A DNA stretch of 30,939 nucleotides, taken from the IMG/VR virus record IMGVR_UViG_3300049827_000075, positions 1 through 30,939 of that record, one strand, 5' to 3'. Below are positions 4,645-13,033 of the stretch, in pieces. Below the pieces are notes generated by a model, which was not told the DNA's origin, did not search any database, and saw only the letters and a program-made list of their open reading frames with translations. The translations under genes were made by a program, and so were the position numbers. The number at the start of each line of letters is the position of its first letter. Within the stretch, counting starts at the first letter, position 1. This stretch comes from a virus.

Positions 4645-6873
4645 ATGGCCGACCCCACAGGCATGAACGCGGCAGGTAAAGTCGCCAACGTAGGCTCTAA
4701 CGGGCCTAAAACTACTGGTGATGACCATGACAAGATGGCTACCATGCGTAGCCGCCTCACAATGGCGCAATCGGCGTATTCGGACAGCCGTGAAGACGAG
4801 TTGGACGATCTACGCTTCATGGCCGGCAGCCCTGACAACCAGTGGCAATGGCCTGCTGACGTGCTGTCAACACGCGGAAGCGTGCAAGGACAAGCAATTA
4901 ACGCACGTCCATGCTTGACAATTAACAAATTGCCTCAACACGTCCGTCAGGTGACGAACGAACAGCGTCAAAACCGTCCAAACGGTAAGGTTATACCTGC
5001 CGATGACAATGCTGACGTACAGGTAGCAGAGATTTTCAACGGTGTGGTGCGCCACATTGAGTATATGTCGGACGCCGACGTTGCATATGACACCGCCTGC
5101 GACAACCAAGTCACCTATGGCGAAGGTTATATCCGCCTACTGACTGAGTATTGCAACGACGATACGTTCGACCAAGACGTTAAGATTGGCCGTGTTCGTA
5201 ACGCATTCAGCGTTTACATGGACCCCACGATCCAAGACCCCTGTGGCGCTGACGCTGAGTGGTGCTTCATCACTGAAGACATCCTGAAAACTGAATATGA
5301 GCGTCTGTTCCCTGACGCAACGCCAATCAGCACGCTGTATAGCCAAGGCGTCGGCGACCAAGGCATTTCGTCATGGTTACAAGAAGATACGATCCGCATC
5401 GCGGAGTATTTTTACAACGATTACAAGCGTGAAACGCTGCATCTGTACCCAAATAACCAAACCGCAACTGCTAATTCGCCCGAAGACAAGCAGCTTAAAG
5501 AAATGTACGGTAAACCGCTTCGCACACGCGAAGTAAACCGTAAAAAAGTCATGTGGATGAAGACCAATGGCTTCGACATCCTCGACGAACGCGAATGGCC
5601 GGGCAAATGGATACCTGTCGTGCGCGTAATCGGCAACGAATGGGAAGTTGACGGTCAGATTTACATCTCTGGGCTTGTGCGTAACGCCAAAGACGCCCAG
5701 CGTATGTACAACTACTGGACCAGCCAAGAGGCAGAAATGCTTGCACTGGCGCCTAAAGCGCCATTTATCGGCTACGGCGGCCAGTTTGAAGGCTACGAAC
5801 AGCAGTGGAAGACTGCCAACACGACCAACTGGCCGTATCTGGAAGTCAACCCTGACGTTACAGACGGCGCCGGAGGCGTTCTACCGCTGCCACAACGCGC
5901 ACAGCCACCTCTGCCCCAAACAGGGCTGATACAGGCTAAAATGGGTGCTGGAGAGGATATTAAGGCCACAACGGGCCAGTACGACGCATCGCTGGGCCAG
6001 CAAGGCAACGAACGGTCTGCAAAAGCTATCGTCGCACGCGAAAAGCAGGGCGATGTCGGCACGTACCACTACGTTGACAACCTTGCGCGGGCTATTCGCC
6101 ACATCACGCGTCAAATCGTCGATCTTATCCCTAAAATCTACGACACACAGCGCATTGCACGCATTATCGGTGCTGATGGCGAAGTCAGCATGGTCAAGAT
6201 GGACCCATCGCAGGAAGAGCCTGTACGTGAAGTGCGTGACCCTGAAACCGGCGGTTTGATCGAGAAGATTTACAACCCCGGCGTTGGTACATACGACGTT
6301 ATGGTCACAACTGGCCCCGGCTACATGACTAAGCGTCAAGAAGCACTCGACGCTATGAGCCAGATTCTGCAATCCAACCCACAACTTTGGGCTGTTGCAG
6401 GCGATTTGTTCATCAAGAACATGGATTGGCCCGGCGCACAAGAAATGGCAAACCGCTTCAAGAAGATTCTTGATCCCAAGGTGCTGTCTGAAGGTGACGA
6501 ATCGCCTGAAATGGCTGCTGCACAGCAGCAAATGGAAGTCATGGCGCAAGAACTGAACCGCATGGTCGATATTATCGAAGGCGTTCAGGCAGACGTTGCG
6601 AAGCGCGAAGTAGATATCAAGGAGTACAAGGCTCAGGTAGATGCTTACGACGCTGAAACAAAACGTATCAGCGCGATGCAAGCGGGGATGACAGAAGAGC
6701 AAATTCAGGATATTGTCATGGGGACGATTGCAGGCGCACTGGATACCGGCGATTTAATCAGCGGATCACCAGAAATGCGTCAGCAACCTGAAATGACCGA
6801 AGAAATGCCTGAACCGCAACCAATGCCAGAAATGGGCGCCATGCCTGAAATGCCGCCTGAAGGAATGATGTAA
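4645..6873 (+). CDS. Portal protein, P22 type
   Basis: A 742-residue protein that would form the dodecameric portal at one head vertex, through which DNA enters and leaves and on which the neck is built. Features seen: an early acidic helix (SREDELDDLRFMAGSPDNQW), the CLTINKLPQHVRQVTNEQRQ segment, the GYIRLLTEY and NAFSVYMDPT strands, and a long helical C-terminal part. These fit the P22-like portal family, as does the length. The extreme C-terminus is an unusual Pro/Glu/Met-rich tail (PEM repeats, about the last 40 residues). It sits after the terminase, as in P22, and ends TAATG into the fibre gene. Confidence 0.92.
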   Translation: MADPTGMNAAGKVANVGSNGPKTTGDDHDKMATMRSRLTMAQSAYSDSREDELDDLRFMAGSPDNQWQWPADVLSTRGSVQGQAINARPCLTINKLPQHVRQVTNEQRQNRPNGKVIPADDNADVQVAEIFNGVVRHIEYMSDADVAYDTACDNQVTYGEGYIRLLTEYCNDDTFDQDVKIGRVRNAFSVYMDPTIQDPCGADAEWCFITEDILKTEYERLFPDATPISTLYSQGVGDQGISSWLQEDTIRIAEYFYNDYKRETLHLYPNNQTATANSPEDKQLKEMYGKPLRTREVNRKKVMWMKTNGFDILDEREWPGKWIPVVRVIGNEWEVDGQIYISGLVRNAKDAQRMYNYWTSQEAEMLALAPKAPFIGYGGQFEGYEQQWKTANTTNWPYLEVNPDVTDGAGGVLPLPQRAQPPLPQTGLIQAKMGAGEDIKATTGQYDASLGQQGNERSAKAIVAREKQGDVGTYHYVDNLARAIRHITRQIVDLIPKIYDTQRIARIIGADGEVSMVKMDPSQEEPVREVRDPETGGLIEKIYNPGVGTYDVMVTTGPGYMTKRQEALDAMSQILQSNPQLWAVAGDLFIKNMDWPGAQEMANRFKKILDPKVLSEGDESPEMAAAQQQMEVMAQELNRMVDIIEGVQADVAKREVDIKEYKAQVDAYDAETKRISAMQAGMTEEQIQDIVMGTIAGALDTGDLISGSPEMRQQPEMTEEMPEPQPMPEMGAMPEMPPEGMM

Positions 6874-9800
6874 TGACCGTAAGCCTCAAACATACCTTTC
6901 AGTCTGCCAAAACTGACAGCGCCGACGCAACGCTTATCCAGCCGTCCAACTGGAACCAAGAACACGTATTGACAGCGGCTGCCGGTAAAGTTCTTGGCCG
7001 CGATACGTCCGGCGACGGTACGGTGCAGGAGTTGCCAATCTCCGTGTCGCCTGCGGGCGATGTCACTATACCTAACAACTTTGCCGTCACAGGCACTACA
7101 GGGCTTACAGGTACTACAACGCTAGTTGATCTTACCTCTACGGGCACCGCGTCGCTTACCAACCTTGGCGTTACAGGGACTACAACGCTTACCAACGCGC
7201 TCACGGTTCCAAACGGCGGTACTGGCGTTGCAACGTTGCCTGCCAACAACGTCCTGATTGGCAACGGCACTTCGGCTGTGACGGGCGTCGCGCCGGGTAT
7301 TGCCGGCAACGTTTTGACCAGCGACGGCACGTCGTGGACAGCCGCGGCTGCATCAACCGGAGCGTATACAGAATACTTAAACCGATCGACGGACGTTACT
7401 CTTGTAGCCGCAAACACCGGCAAAGTCGTTATTGATCCAACAGTGTCAATTATGGTGCAGCTTCCGAACGCGACAACACTTACGGAAGGCGACACTTTTG
7501 AAATTACAAATATAAGCGAACAAAACAATCTGTTCGTAAAAAGCAACGACGGCACATATCAGGCATTTGTTGCCGCTGGTCAAACTGTAAATGTCACGGC
7601 GGCGGATGTTTCTACCGCTGCGGGCGGGTGGGTCGCCGATAATCCAAACTACGGATTTAGCAGCCCAGTTTCGTTTGGGTACACTGGGACGTACAATAAC
7701 TATAACATTAATAGCGCGACTGCGGCGATAAGCGCCACAAAAATGATACGCATTAATTACAGCTCTCGGCAGACGGGTGTGACTGCCACAATTATTACGA
7801 AAAGTGGGTCGGCTATTACGAAGGGGAGCGAACAATCTCTGTTTCAACCTAATATTAACGCCGCCACTGACACTAGGGGTATTTTAAATGTCGTTATGAC
7901 TAGCGCCACAACAGGTATTATTTCTATTATTGGAAATAATACTAGCGCCCTATCTAACGTTTTGTTGTATACATTTTCAATTAACGGAAGTGATATTGTT
8001 CAAATTACTGGGCAAGAACCTATTTCATTAAACCTTTCTGCGGCTTCAAAAGGCATTGCGTTTGCCACTCTTTCAGCCACATCTGTCATGATTACTTATC
8101 ATGTTGCTACTAACTCATACACTTCACGGATCTTAACCTTAACCTCCGGTTTAATTACCGCCGTCGGCGCGGCGTATCCCGTCAATACCTCCGCGGTGGG
8201 CCATAGCACTCAATTTCCGCAAATTGTTGCCTTATCCTCGACACTTGTTGTTGCTGCTTGGTTTGACAACAATACCATTAGGTTTTTTGTAAGCGCGGCG
8301 ACTATATCAGGAACCGCAATTACGTGGGGGACATCTGTCATAGTGCTTTCGTCCTCAACCAACACTAATTCATATGGTATTTCCAGACTTTCCGCGACTG
8401 AATTTATTCTGTCACTTGGAAATTTGGATACCGTTTTGTCAAATTATGGCAGCGTGAGCGGAACAACCGTTACCCTTGGCGCAACAGACACATACACCGG
8501 CGGCGGCACTGCAATATACAGTGTTATGTCGTATCCAATAAGCAGCACTTCCGCGCTTGTCGTGTATTATGATAGCGCCACTGCAAATAATAAACCTTAT
8601 GGGTTTGTACTGACAAAATCTGGCACGTCCTTGACTAGAGGAACGGTATACACGATTGCAACGGCCCCAATACCAACATCGACTGAGCCTTCGCCATTTT
8701 CGCTAAAAGGTTTTGTGGCGTTTGATCCCATTCAGCAGCCCGCAACCGATTTCTATATGGATTACGCGTCTGCTAGGTATGTCTTTGCTGTGCCTCTTTC
8801 GGTAAGCGGAACCGTTGTCACGCCGGGGACTGGAATTCTTGTAACGCCTGAAAACGCCAGCATTACGGCAGGATTTCAACCTGCAATCTGCACACTGTCT
8901 AAAACACGCGCCATTGCTTTTGTGTACTATAACGCCGCTTCTGACGGCGCACCAAGTTCGCGCTTGTATCTGCTTGATACGTCTGGCGCGCGACCTGTAG
9001 TGCTTGCAACATCTTCCACTATCAGCACAGCGGGCGTTTTTTGCGCCGGGCAATTAACAGCAACAAGGGCTATTATCGCTTACGCAACCAGTTCAAGTGT
9101 GACACCCACTATCAGAACGCTTGATATTACGGGGGATGTTTTCACATTTAACGCGTCAATTACTGGCGTTTCAAATATAGGCCAGCGCCCAGCAATACGA
9201 AAAGTTAATTCAACCAAAGCAATGATATATCTGGCGGATACTGCGACAGACCACCGCATATATAATATTGCCATTAGCGGTACAACGCTAACTCAAAGCC
9301 CGTCATATGTCACCATTGGTAACGACACCGCACAAGCGCAAACAAGCCGACGCATTTTATATAGCTATGATGATGTTGGGTATTTTTTCAAAGTTAGCAG
9401 CAGTACAGGGTCAACGTTAATGTTTACTGTGTCTGGCGTCAGCCCGGCGAATGAAAGCACAAGCAGTGAAACTGTTAGCAGTGCAACTCTACCGCTGTAC
9501 ATTTCGCTTGCAAAAGCGGGCAATATGATCGCCCTAGGCGCTTACCAATCATCCATTTCTTCGGGTCTTGTTAATTCAACACTTGATGGTATCCCAAGAA
9601 ATATAGGAGTTATTAGCGCCGAATTTAACGGCTCAGGAATTACAATGCCGTTTAGCGCGAATTCGGTTATGATTTACGGAAACAATGCAAACTCTTACGG
9701 AAAACTTGTTTTTACTTCACCGACTGCCGGAACGTCTAGAAACAGCACAATCCCTAATCAAACGCGCATTTTTAGCCCCAGTTTTGCAATGCACGAGCCG

Positions 9801-9926
9801 ATTCAAGACTGGGTAGACGGCGATTATTTTGCGCCGAATACCGACAAGATTTTGTTTTTGGGGCAGAATGGTATCAATTTACAATATGAAATGTATCATG
9901 TGTTTGATAAGGGGGCGGCTCAATGA
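6873..9926 (+). CDS. Large tail fibre or host-recognition protein with propeller-like repeats
   Basis: A 1017-residue protein. Residues 1-55 (MTVSLKHTFQSAKTD, then QPSNWNQEHVL) match a start common to virion-attached phage fibres. Residues about 60-165 carry Thr/Gly-rich short-strand repeats (TGTTTLT type) typical of trimeric fibre shafts. From about 275 to 850 a unit of roughly 40-60 residues recurs, with cores such as ISGTAITWGT, VSGTTVTLGA, KSGTSLTRGT and ISGTTLTQSP. Each is followed by an alanine- and aromatic-rich strand (for example SKTRAIAFVYY, NSTKAMIYLA), as in beta-propellers. Codon use becomes more AT-rich from about 7.7 kb. An assembly chaperone follows in an ATGA overlap. The receptor is unknown. 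Confidence 0.75.
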   Translation: MTVSLKHTFQSAKTDSADATLIQPSNWNQEHVLTAAAGKVLGRDTSGDGTVQELPISVSPAGDVTIPNNFAVTGTTGLTGTTTLVDLTSTGTASLTNLGVTGTTTLTNALTVPNGGTGVATLPANNVLIGNGTSAVTGVAPGIAGNVLTSDGTSWTAAAASTGAYTEYLNRSTDVTLVAANTGKVVIDPTVSIMVQLPNATTLTEGDTFEITNISEQNNLFVKSNDGTYQAFVAAGQTVNVTAADVSTAAGGWVADNPNYGFSSPVSFGYTGTYNNYNINSATAAISATKMIRINYSSRQTGVTATIITKSGSAITKGSEQSLFQPNINAATDTRGILNVVMTSATTGIISIIGNNTSALSNVLLYTFSINGSDIVQITGQEPISLNLSAASKGIAFATLSATSVMITYHVATNSYTSRILTLTSGLITAVGAAYPVNTSAVGHSTQFPQIVALSSTLVVAAWFDNNTIRFFVSAATISGTAITWGTSVIVLSSSTNTNSYGISRLSATEFILSLGNLDTVLSNYGSVSGTTVTLGATDTYTGGGTAIYSVMSYPISSTSALVVYYDSATANNKPYGFVLTKSGTSLTRGTVYTIATAPIPTSTEPSPFSLKGFVAFDPIQQPATDFYMDYASARYVFAVPLSVSGTVVTPGTGILVTPENASITAGFQPAICTLSKTRAIAFVYYNAASDGAPSSRLYLLDTSGARPVVLATSSTISTAGVFCAGQLTATRAIIAYATSSSVTPTIRTLDITGDVFTFNASITGVSNIGQRPAIRKVNSTKAMIYLADTATDHRIYNIAISGTTLTQSPSYVTIGNDTAQAQTSRRILYSYDDVGYFFKVSSSTGSTLMFTVSGVSPANESTSSETVSSATLPLYISLAKAGNMIALGAYQSSISSGLVNSTLDGIPRNIGVISAEFNGSGITMPFSANSVMIYGNNANSYGKLVFTSPTAGTSRNSTIPNQTRIFSPSFAMHEPIQDWVDGDYFAPNTDKILFLGQNGINLQYEMYHVFDKGAAQ

Positions 9927-10327
9927 CAAGCCTTATTGATAAAGGCTCAGTTGTAGCCTTTGGCGACATCGAAGATACCGCAGATGCTTATATACTGGGC
10001 GACGCAATTATCTGGAAATCCATCGTGCCGGATGGCGTTCTAATCGACAGCGAACCAGATTACGCGTCCGAAAACGGATGGATGTATATCGACGGCGTTT
10101 TTGTTGAGCGGGCGCCGGCGCCTGCGTTTGTTGATTACGAAGCTGAAGCGCAGAACCGCAAAACCCGTAATACCATGTTGTCTGATTGCGATTGGACGCA
10201 GCTTGGCGATGTCAACCTGACTGCCGACTGCAAGGCTGACTTTACCGCGTACCGCCAAGCCTTACGCGCGGTTGATCTTTTCAATCCAGTATGGCCCATT
10301 GCGCCCGTTGAAGAATGGGCCGCATAA
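9923..10327 (+). CDS. Tail fibre assembly chaperone-like protein
   Basis: A 134-residue protein. The C-terminal half has RNTMLSDCDWTQLGDV, then ADFTAYRQALRAV and NPVWPIAP. This is the signature of the Caudoviricetes tail-fibre assembly family (RxxxLxxSDWTQ, YRQALRD, VWPxxP). Such proteins bind the fibre tip during trimerisation and are coded just after the fibre they serve. Here the ATG overlaps the stop of the 1017-aa fibre gene (ATGA), which supports that pairing. The N-terminal half is acidic and probably specific to this fibre. Confidence 0.78.
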   Translation: MTSLIDKGSVVAFGDIEDTADAYILGDAIIWKSIVPDGVLIDSEPDYASENGWMYIDGVFVERAPAPAFVDYEAEAQNRKTRNTMLSDCDWTQLGDVNLTADCKADFTAYRQALRAVDLFNPVWPIAPVEEWAA

Positions 10328-10689
10328 TGACCTGCGCTAACTTCATAGGTACACTGTTTCTTGCGCGCGATGTAGCCCATTCGACGCACCTGAACACGCG
10401 TAGCTACGCAAAACACAAAGCGTTGCAGAAATTCTACACTGGGATCATTGATTTAGCGGATGATTTCGCTGAAGCTTATCAGGGCAAATACGGCCTTATC
10501 GGCCCTATTTCGCTTATGTCGGCTAAGAAGACAAACAACATTGTCGAGTTTCTTGAAGGTCAAGTAGACGAACTGATGGAAATGCGGTATAAAGTCGTTG
10601 ATAAGGAGTGTACCCCACTCCAAAACATTATCGACGAGATTTTTGGGTTGTATTACTCAACCTTGTACAAACTTAAATTTCTCGCATAA
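10327..10689 (+). CDS. DUF5856-like helical protein
   Basis: A 120-residue helical protein. MTCANFIGTLFLARDVAHSTHLNTRSYAKHKAL and IIDLADDFAEAYQG match the DUF5856-type phage family (FIGTLFLxRDxAHxxHLxTxSYAxHxAL). It has spaced His, Asp and Glu residues reminiscent of ferritin/Dps-type helical bundles. The start at 10327 (TAATG with the previous stop) was preferred over an in-frame ATG at 10315 that would overlap more. Function is not established as far as I know. Its place inside the appendage island is curious, because it does not look like a virion fibre protein. Confidence 0.75.
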   Translation: MTCANFIGTLFLARDVAHSTHLNTRSYAKHKALQKFYTGIIDLADDFAEAYQGKYGLIGPISLMSAKKTNNIVEFLEGQVDELMEMRYKVVDKECTPLQNIIDEIFGLYYSTLYKLKFLA

Positions 10690-10700
10690 GGACGCGACAT

Positions 10701-11018
10701 ATGGAAATTTTACGCCCTCTTAACGATTCCGGTTTTGCTACTCAAAGCGTAGCTTACACTGGTACCGCCGGTTCGGTAACTGGCTGGAACGCTGGCCCGC
10801 AAGCTGTGCTGGTATGGTGTACATCTGACGCGTACATTCGCGTAGGCAACAGCGCCACAGCTACAACGGCGGACACACCGCTGCCAGCCAACACACCTGT
10901 ACCAATTTACGTACCGCAACCCGGCGACGCTGGGGGCACTGGCGGCGTATGGCGCGTTAGCGCAATCCAGATCAGCGCAGGCGGCACGCTGTACGCAAAG
11001 CCGATTAACATTCGATGA
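10701..11018 (+). CDS. Small phage structural-type protein, 105 aa
   Basis: A beta-rich 105-residue protein. Recognisable segments are AVLVWCTSDAYIRVGNSATA, TADTPLPANTPVPIYVPQ and VSAIQISAGGTLYAKPIN, a pattern seen in unnamed phage proteins of neck and appendage modules. AAGGA precedes the ATG at a normal distance, and the stop overlaps the next ATG. A small virion protein is the likeliest role, from context and composition. Confidence 0.7.
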   Translation: MEILRPLNDSGFATQSVAYTGTAGSVTGWNAGPQAVLVWCTSDAYIRVGNSATATTADTPLPANTPVPIYVPQPGDAGGTGGVWRVSAIQISAGGTLYAKPINIR

Positions 11019-11848
11019 GTTTCGGTGCTCCCGTCCGTAATGGTATAGGTATAGGCTTAAAAGCCTCTACTTCGCTGTCTACGCGCGGCGGAGCAAGCGG
11101 CCCACCTCAAGGGCAGCAGGCGTTCACCACACCCGGCACGTTTAGTTGGGTTGCTCCCGCCGGGGTTACAAGCGTGTCTGTCGTCACTGTTGGCGGTGGT
11201 GGGGGTTATACTAACTATGACGCGGAGGGTATTGCAGGCGGCGGCGGCGGCGCTTTAGCGTACGCGAACAACATCAGCGTAACGCCCGGAAATAGCTACA
11301 CAGTTGTAGTCGGAAACCGGGGCGTCACCGGCGCTGGTGGCACATCTTCATTTATTAATACATCCACCGTCGCGGCAGGAGGCGGCACCGCCCCACCGTT
11401 TGCATATAGGGGCGGTACAGGTGGCGTTGTTGTGGCAGGTACAGGCTTTGCTGGCGGAAATGGCGGCGAAGCTGGCGGCGCTGATGTTATCCGCAGCGGT
11501 GCTGGCGGTGCCGGCGGTTATTCTGGTGTCGGCGGTAGGGGTGCGGACTTTTTAGGTACTGGTTTGGCTGGCGCCGGTGGTGGTGGTGGCGGCGGTGCTA
11601 CATCAGGCTCTCCATATCAGGGCGGTGCTGGCGGTGGGGTTGGTATTCTTGGCCAAGGGCCTAACGGCGCTGGCGGCGTTTCGGGGGGAACACTTGCCGC
11701 TGCAAATGGCGGCGCGGGTTCAGGCGGTACTGGTCAACTTTATGGCGGTGGGACAAGCAGCAGCGGCTCCGCGGGTGGAACAGGCGCAGTCCGCATCATT
11801 TGGGGTACTGATCGCGCATTTCCATCGACCAACACGGGGGACCTGTAA
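11015..11848 (+). CDS. Glycine-rich tail adhesin
   Basis: A 277-residue protein. After a short N-terminus, residues about 35-60 (TTPGTFSWVAPAGVTSVSVV) are a typical lead-in to the glycine-rich domains of phage and bacterial surface proteins. The remainder is dominated by runs of Gly (GGGGG, GGAGGG, AGGGGGGG) separated by short polar loops. Such domains fold as polyglycine-II bundles with variable loops in the T-even gp38-type adhesins, where the loops bind receptors. The same role is inferred here. The DNA has many GGCGG repeats. It is followed directly by a second chaperone-like gene. Confidence 0.8.
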   Translation: MSFGAPVRNGIGIGLKASTSLSTRGGASGPPQGQQAFTTPGTFSWVAPAGVTSVSVVTVGGGGGYTNYDAEGIAGGGGGALAYANNISVTPGNSYTVVVGNRGVTGAGGTSSFINTSTVAAGGGTAPPFAYRGGTGGVVVAGTGFAGGNGGEAGGADVIRSGAGGAGGYSGVGGRGADFLGTGLAGAGGGGGGGATSGSPYQGGAGGGVGILGQGPNGAGGVSGGTLAAANGGAGSGGTGQLYGGGTSSSGSAGGTGAVRIIWGTDRAFPSTNTGDL

Positions 11849-12148
11849 ATGGAACATACTGACCTCGAACTCTACATTCAAATCCGCGACGGTCAGCCGC
11901 ACGAGCACCCGATTTTCGGAGACAACTTTCGCGCCGCATTTCCTGACGTAGACACCGCAAACCTGCCAGACACGTTTGCTAAGTTCGTCCGCGTAGACGC
12001 CCCTGAGCCTGACACTTATGAAGTCTATGAAGGCGTTACATATCAATGGGTCGATGGCGTCGTAAAGGATGTTCACAGTGTCCGCCCGATGACGGACGCA
12101 GAGCGAACCGCTAAAACGCTTGAACTTGAAGCGAAGAACCAAATCTAG
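11849..12148 (+). CDS. Tail fibre chaperone-like protein, 99 aa
   Basis: A 99-residue acidic protein with IQIRDGQPHEHPIFGDNFRA, DTANLPDTFAKFVR and YQWVDGVVKDVHSVRPMT. I recognise this pattern from short phage proteins coded next to fibre genes. It begins at the base after the stop of the glycine-rich adhesin, so it probably serves that adhesin as the 134-aa protein serves the large fibre. It could also be a virion subunit. Confidence in the pairing rests on position. Confidence 0.65.
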   Translation: MEHTDLELYIQIRDGQPHEHPIFGDNFRAAFPDVDTANLPDTFAKFVRVDAPEPDTYEVYEGVTYQWVDGVVKDVHSVRPMTDAERTAKTLELEAKNQI

Positions 12149-12213
12149 CATATTGTCAAGCCACAAAATTTAATGTAGTTTGACCATTAACCGTACTGGT
12201 GCGGCACATCAGG

Positions 12214-12228
12214 AACTCCATAGGAGTT
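12214..12228 (+). promoter_or_regulatory. Hairpin that contains the scaffold ribosome-binding site
   Basis: AACTCC (12214-12219), loop ATA, and GGAGTT (12223-12228) form a six-base perfect hairpin just before the ATG at 12233. The GGAG of the ribosome-binding site is fully inside the 3' arm. If formed, it would limit initiation on the scaffold gene. The 84-base gap after the adhesin module (12149-12232) has no other clear signal. Confidence 0.45.
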
Positions 12229-12232
12229 AAAC

Positions 12233-13018
12233 ATGGACGAAACAGTCCCCAACGTAGCGGATGCCTCCGCGCCAGAACTCGAAGCCACGGCAGCAATCGA
12301 GCCTGTAGAAAACACGACGCCGGAAACGCCTGTCGAACAGGAAGCAAATAAGTCCTTCACACAAGAAGAACTTGACGCAATTGTCGGCAAGCGCCTCGCA
12401 AGAGAACAGCGCAAATGGGAGCGCGAACAGGCTCAAAAAGCAGAGGAAATGCAGGCCCGCCAACAAGCGGTACACGACATAACCCCTGAACAATTTGAGA
12501 CTTATGAGGATTACGCAGAGGTTTTGGCCGAACGTAAAGCCGAAGAATTGCTGGCGCGGCGGGAAACCGCACGGCAGCAAGCTGAATTGCAGGATGCTTA
12601 CCATGACCGTGAAGAAGCGGCGCGGGACAAGTATGATGACTTTGAACAGGTCGCTTACAATCCCAACCTTCCGATCACGGATTTCATGGCGCAAAGCATC
12701 CAAGCGTCAGACGCAGGCCCAGACGTTCTATATTATCTCGGCTCAAATCCGAAAGAAGCTGATCGCATCGCCCGCCTAGCGCCAATTTTGCAGGCAAAAG
12801 AGATTGGGAAACTTGAGGCTTCATTGTCCTCAAATCCGCCGGTCAAAAGAACTTCAAACGCCCCGGCTCCGATTGCGCCTGTCACAGCACGTTCTACTGG
12901 GTTAAACCAGTTTGACACCACCGACCCTCGCTCGACTAAGTCGATGAGTACGTCGGAATGGATCGAAGCAGAACGTATGCGACAGATCAAGAAGTACGAG
13001 GCACAACGCAACAGATAA
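12233..13018 (+). CDS. Scaffolding protein
   Basis: A 261-residue acidic and then charged helical protein directly before the coat gene, the standard place of the scaffold in P22-like phages. Residues 1-40 are acidic and disordered (Glu/Ala/Pro/Thr-rich). About 43-150 is a long charged helix or coiled coil (FTQEELDAIVGKRLAREQRKW and following). The C-terminus (WIEAERMRQIKKYEAQRNR) is a basic helix, as expected for the coat-binding end of a scaffold. GGAG before the ATG lies in a hairpin. The protein would be absent from mature virions. Confidence 0.82.
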   Translation: MDETVPNVADASAPELEATAAIEPVENTTPETPVEQEANKSFTQEELDAIVGKRLAREQRKWEREQAQKAEEMQARQQAVHDITPEQFETYEDYAEVLAERKAEELLARRETARQQAELQDAYHDREEAARDKYDDFEQVAYNPNLPITDFMAQSIQASDAGPDVLYYLGSNPKEADRIARLAPILQAKEIGKLEASLSSNPPVKRTSNAPAPIAPVTARSTGLNQFDTTDPRSTKSMSTSEWIEAERMRQIKKYEAQRNR

Positions 13019-13033
13019 TTTGGGATTATTACC

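Noticed and set aside
5881-6702. Minus-strand frame of 273 codons opposite the portal
   Set aside because: Antisense of a clear portal gene; no start signal or recognisable motif.
12153-12187. Possible promoter before the scaffold (TTGTCA, 17 bases, TAGTTT)
   Set aside because: The -10 box is poor and no other signal supports it; read-through from upstream is sufficient.
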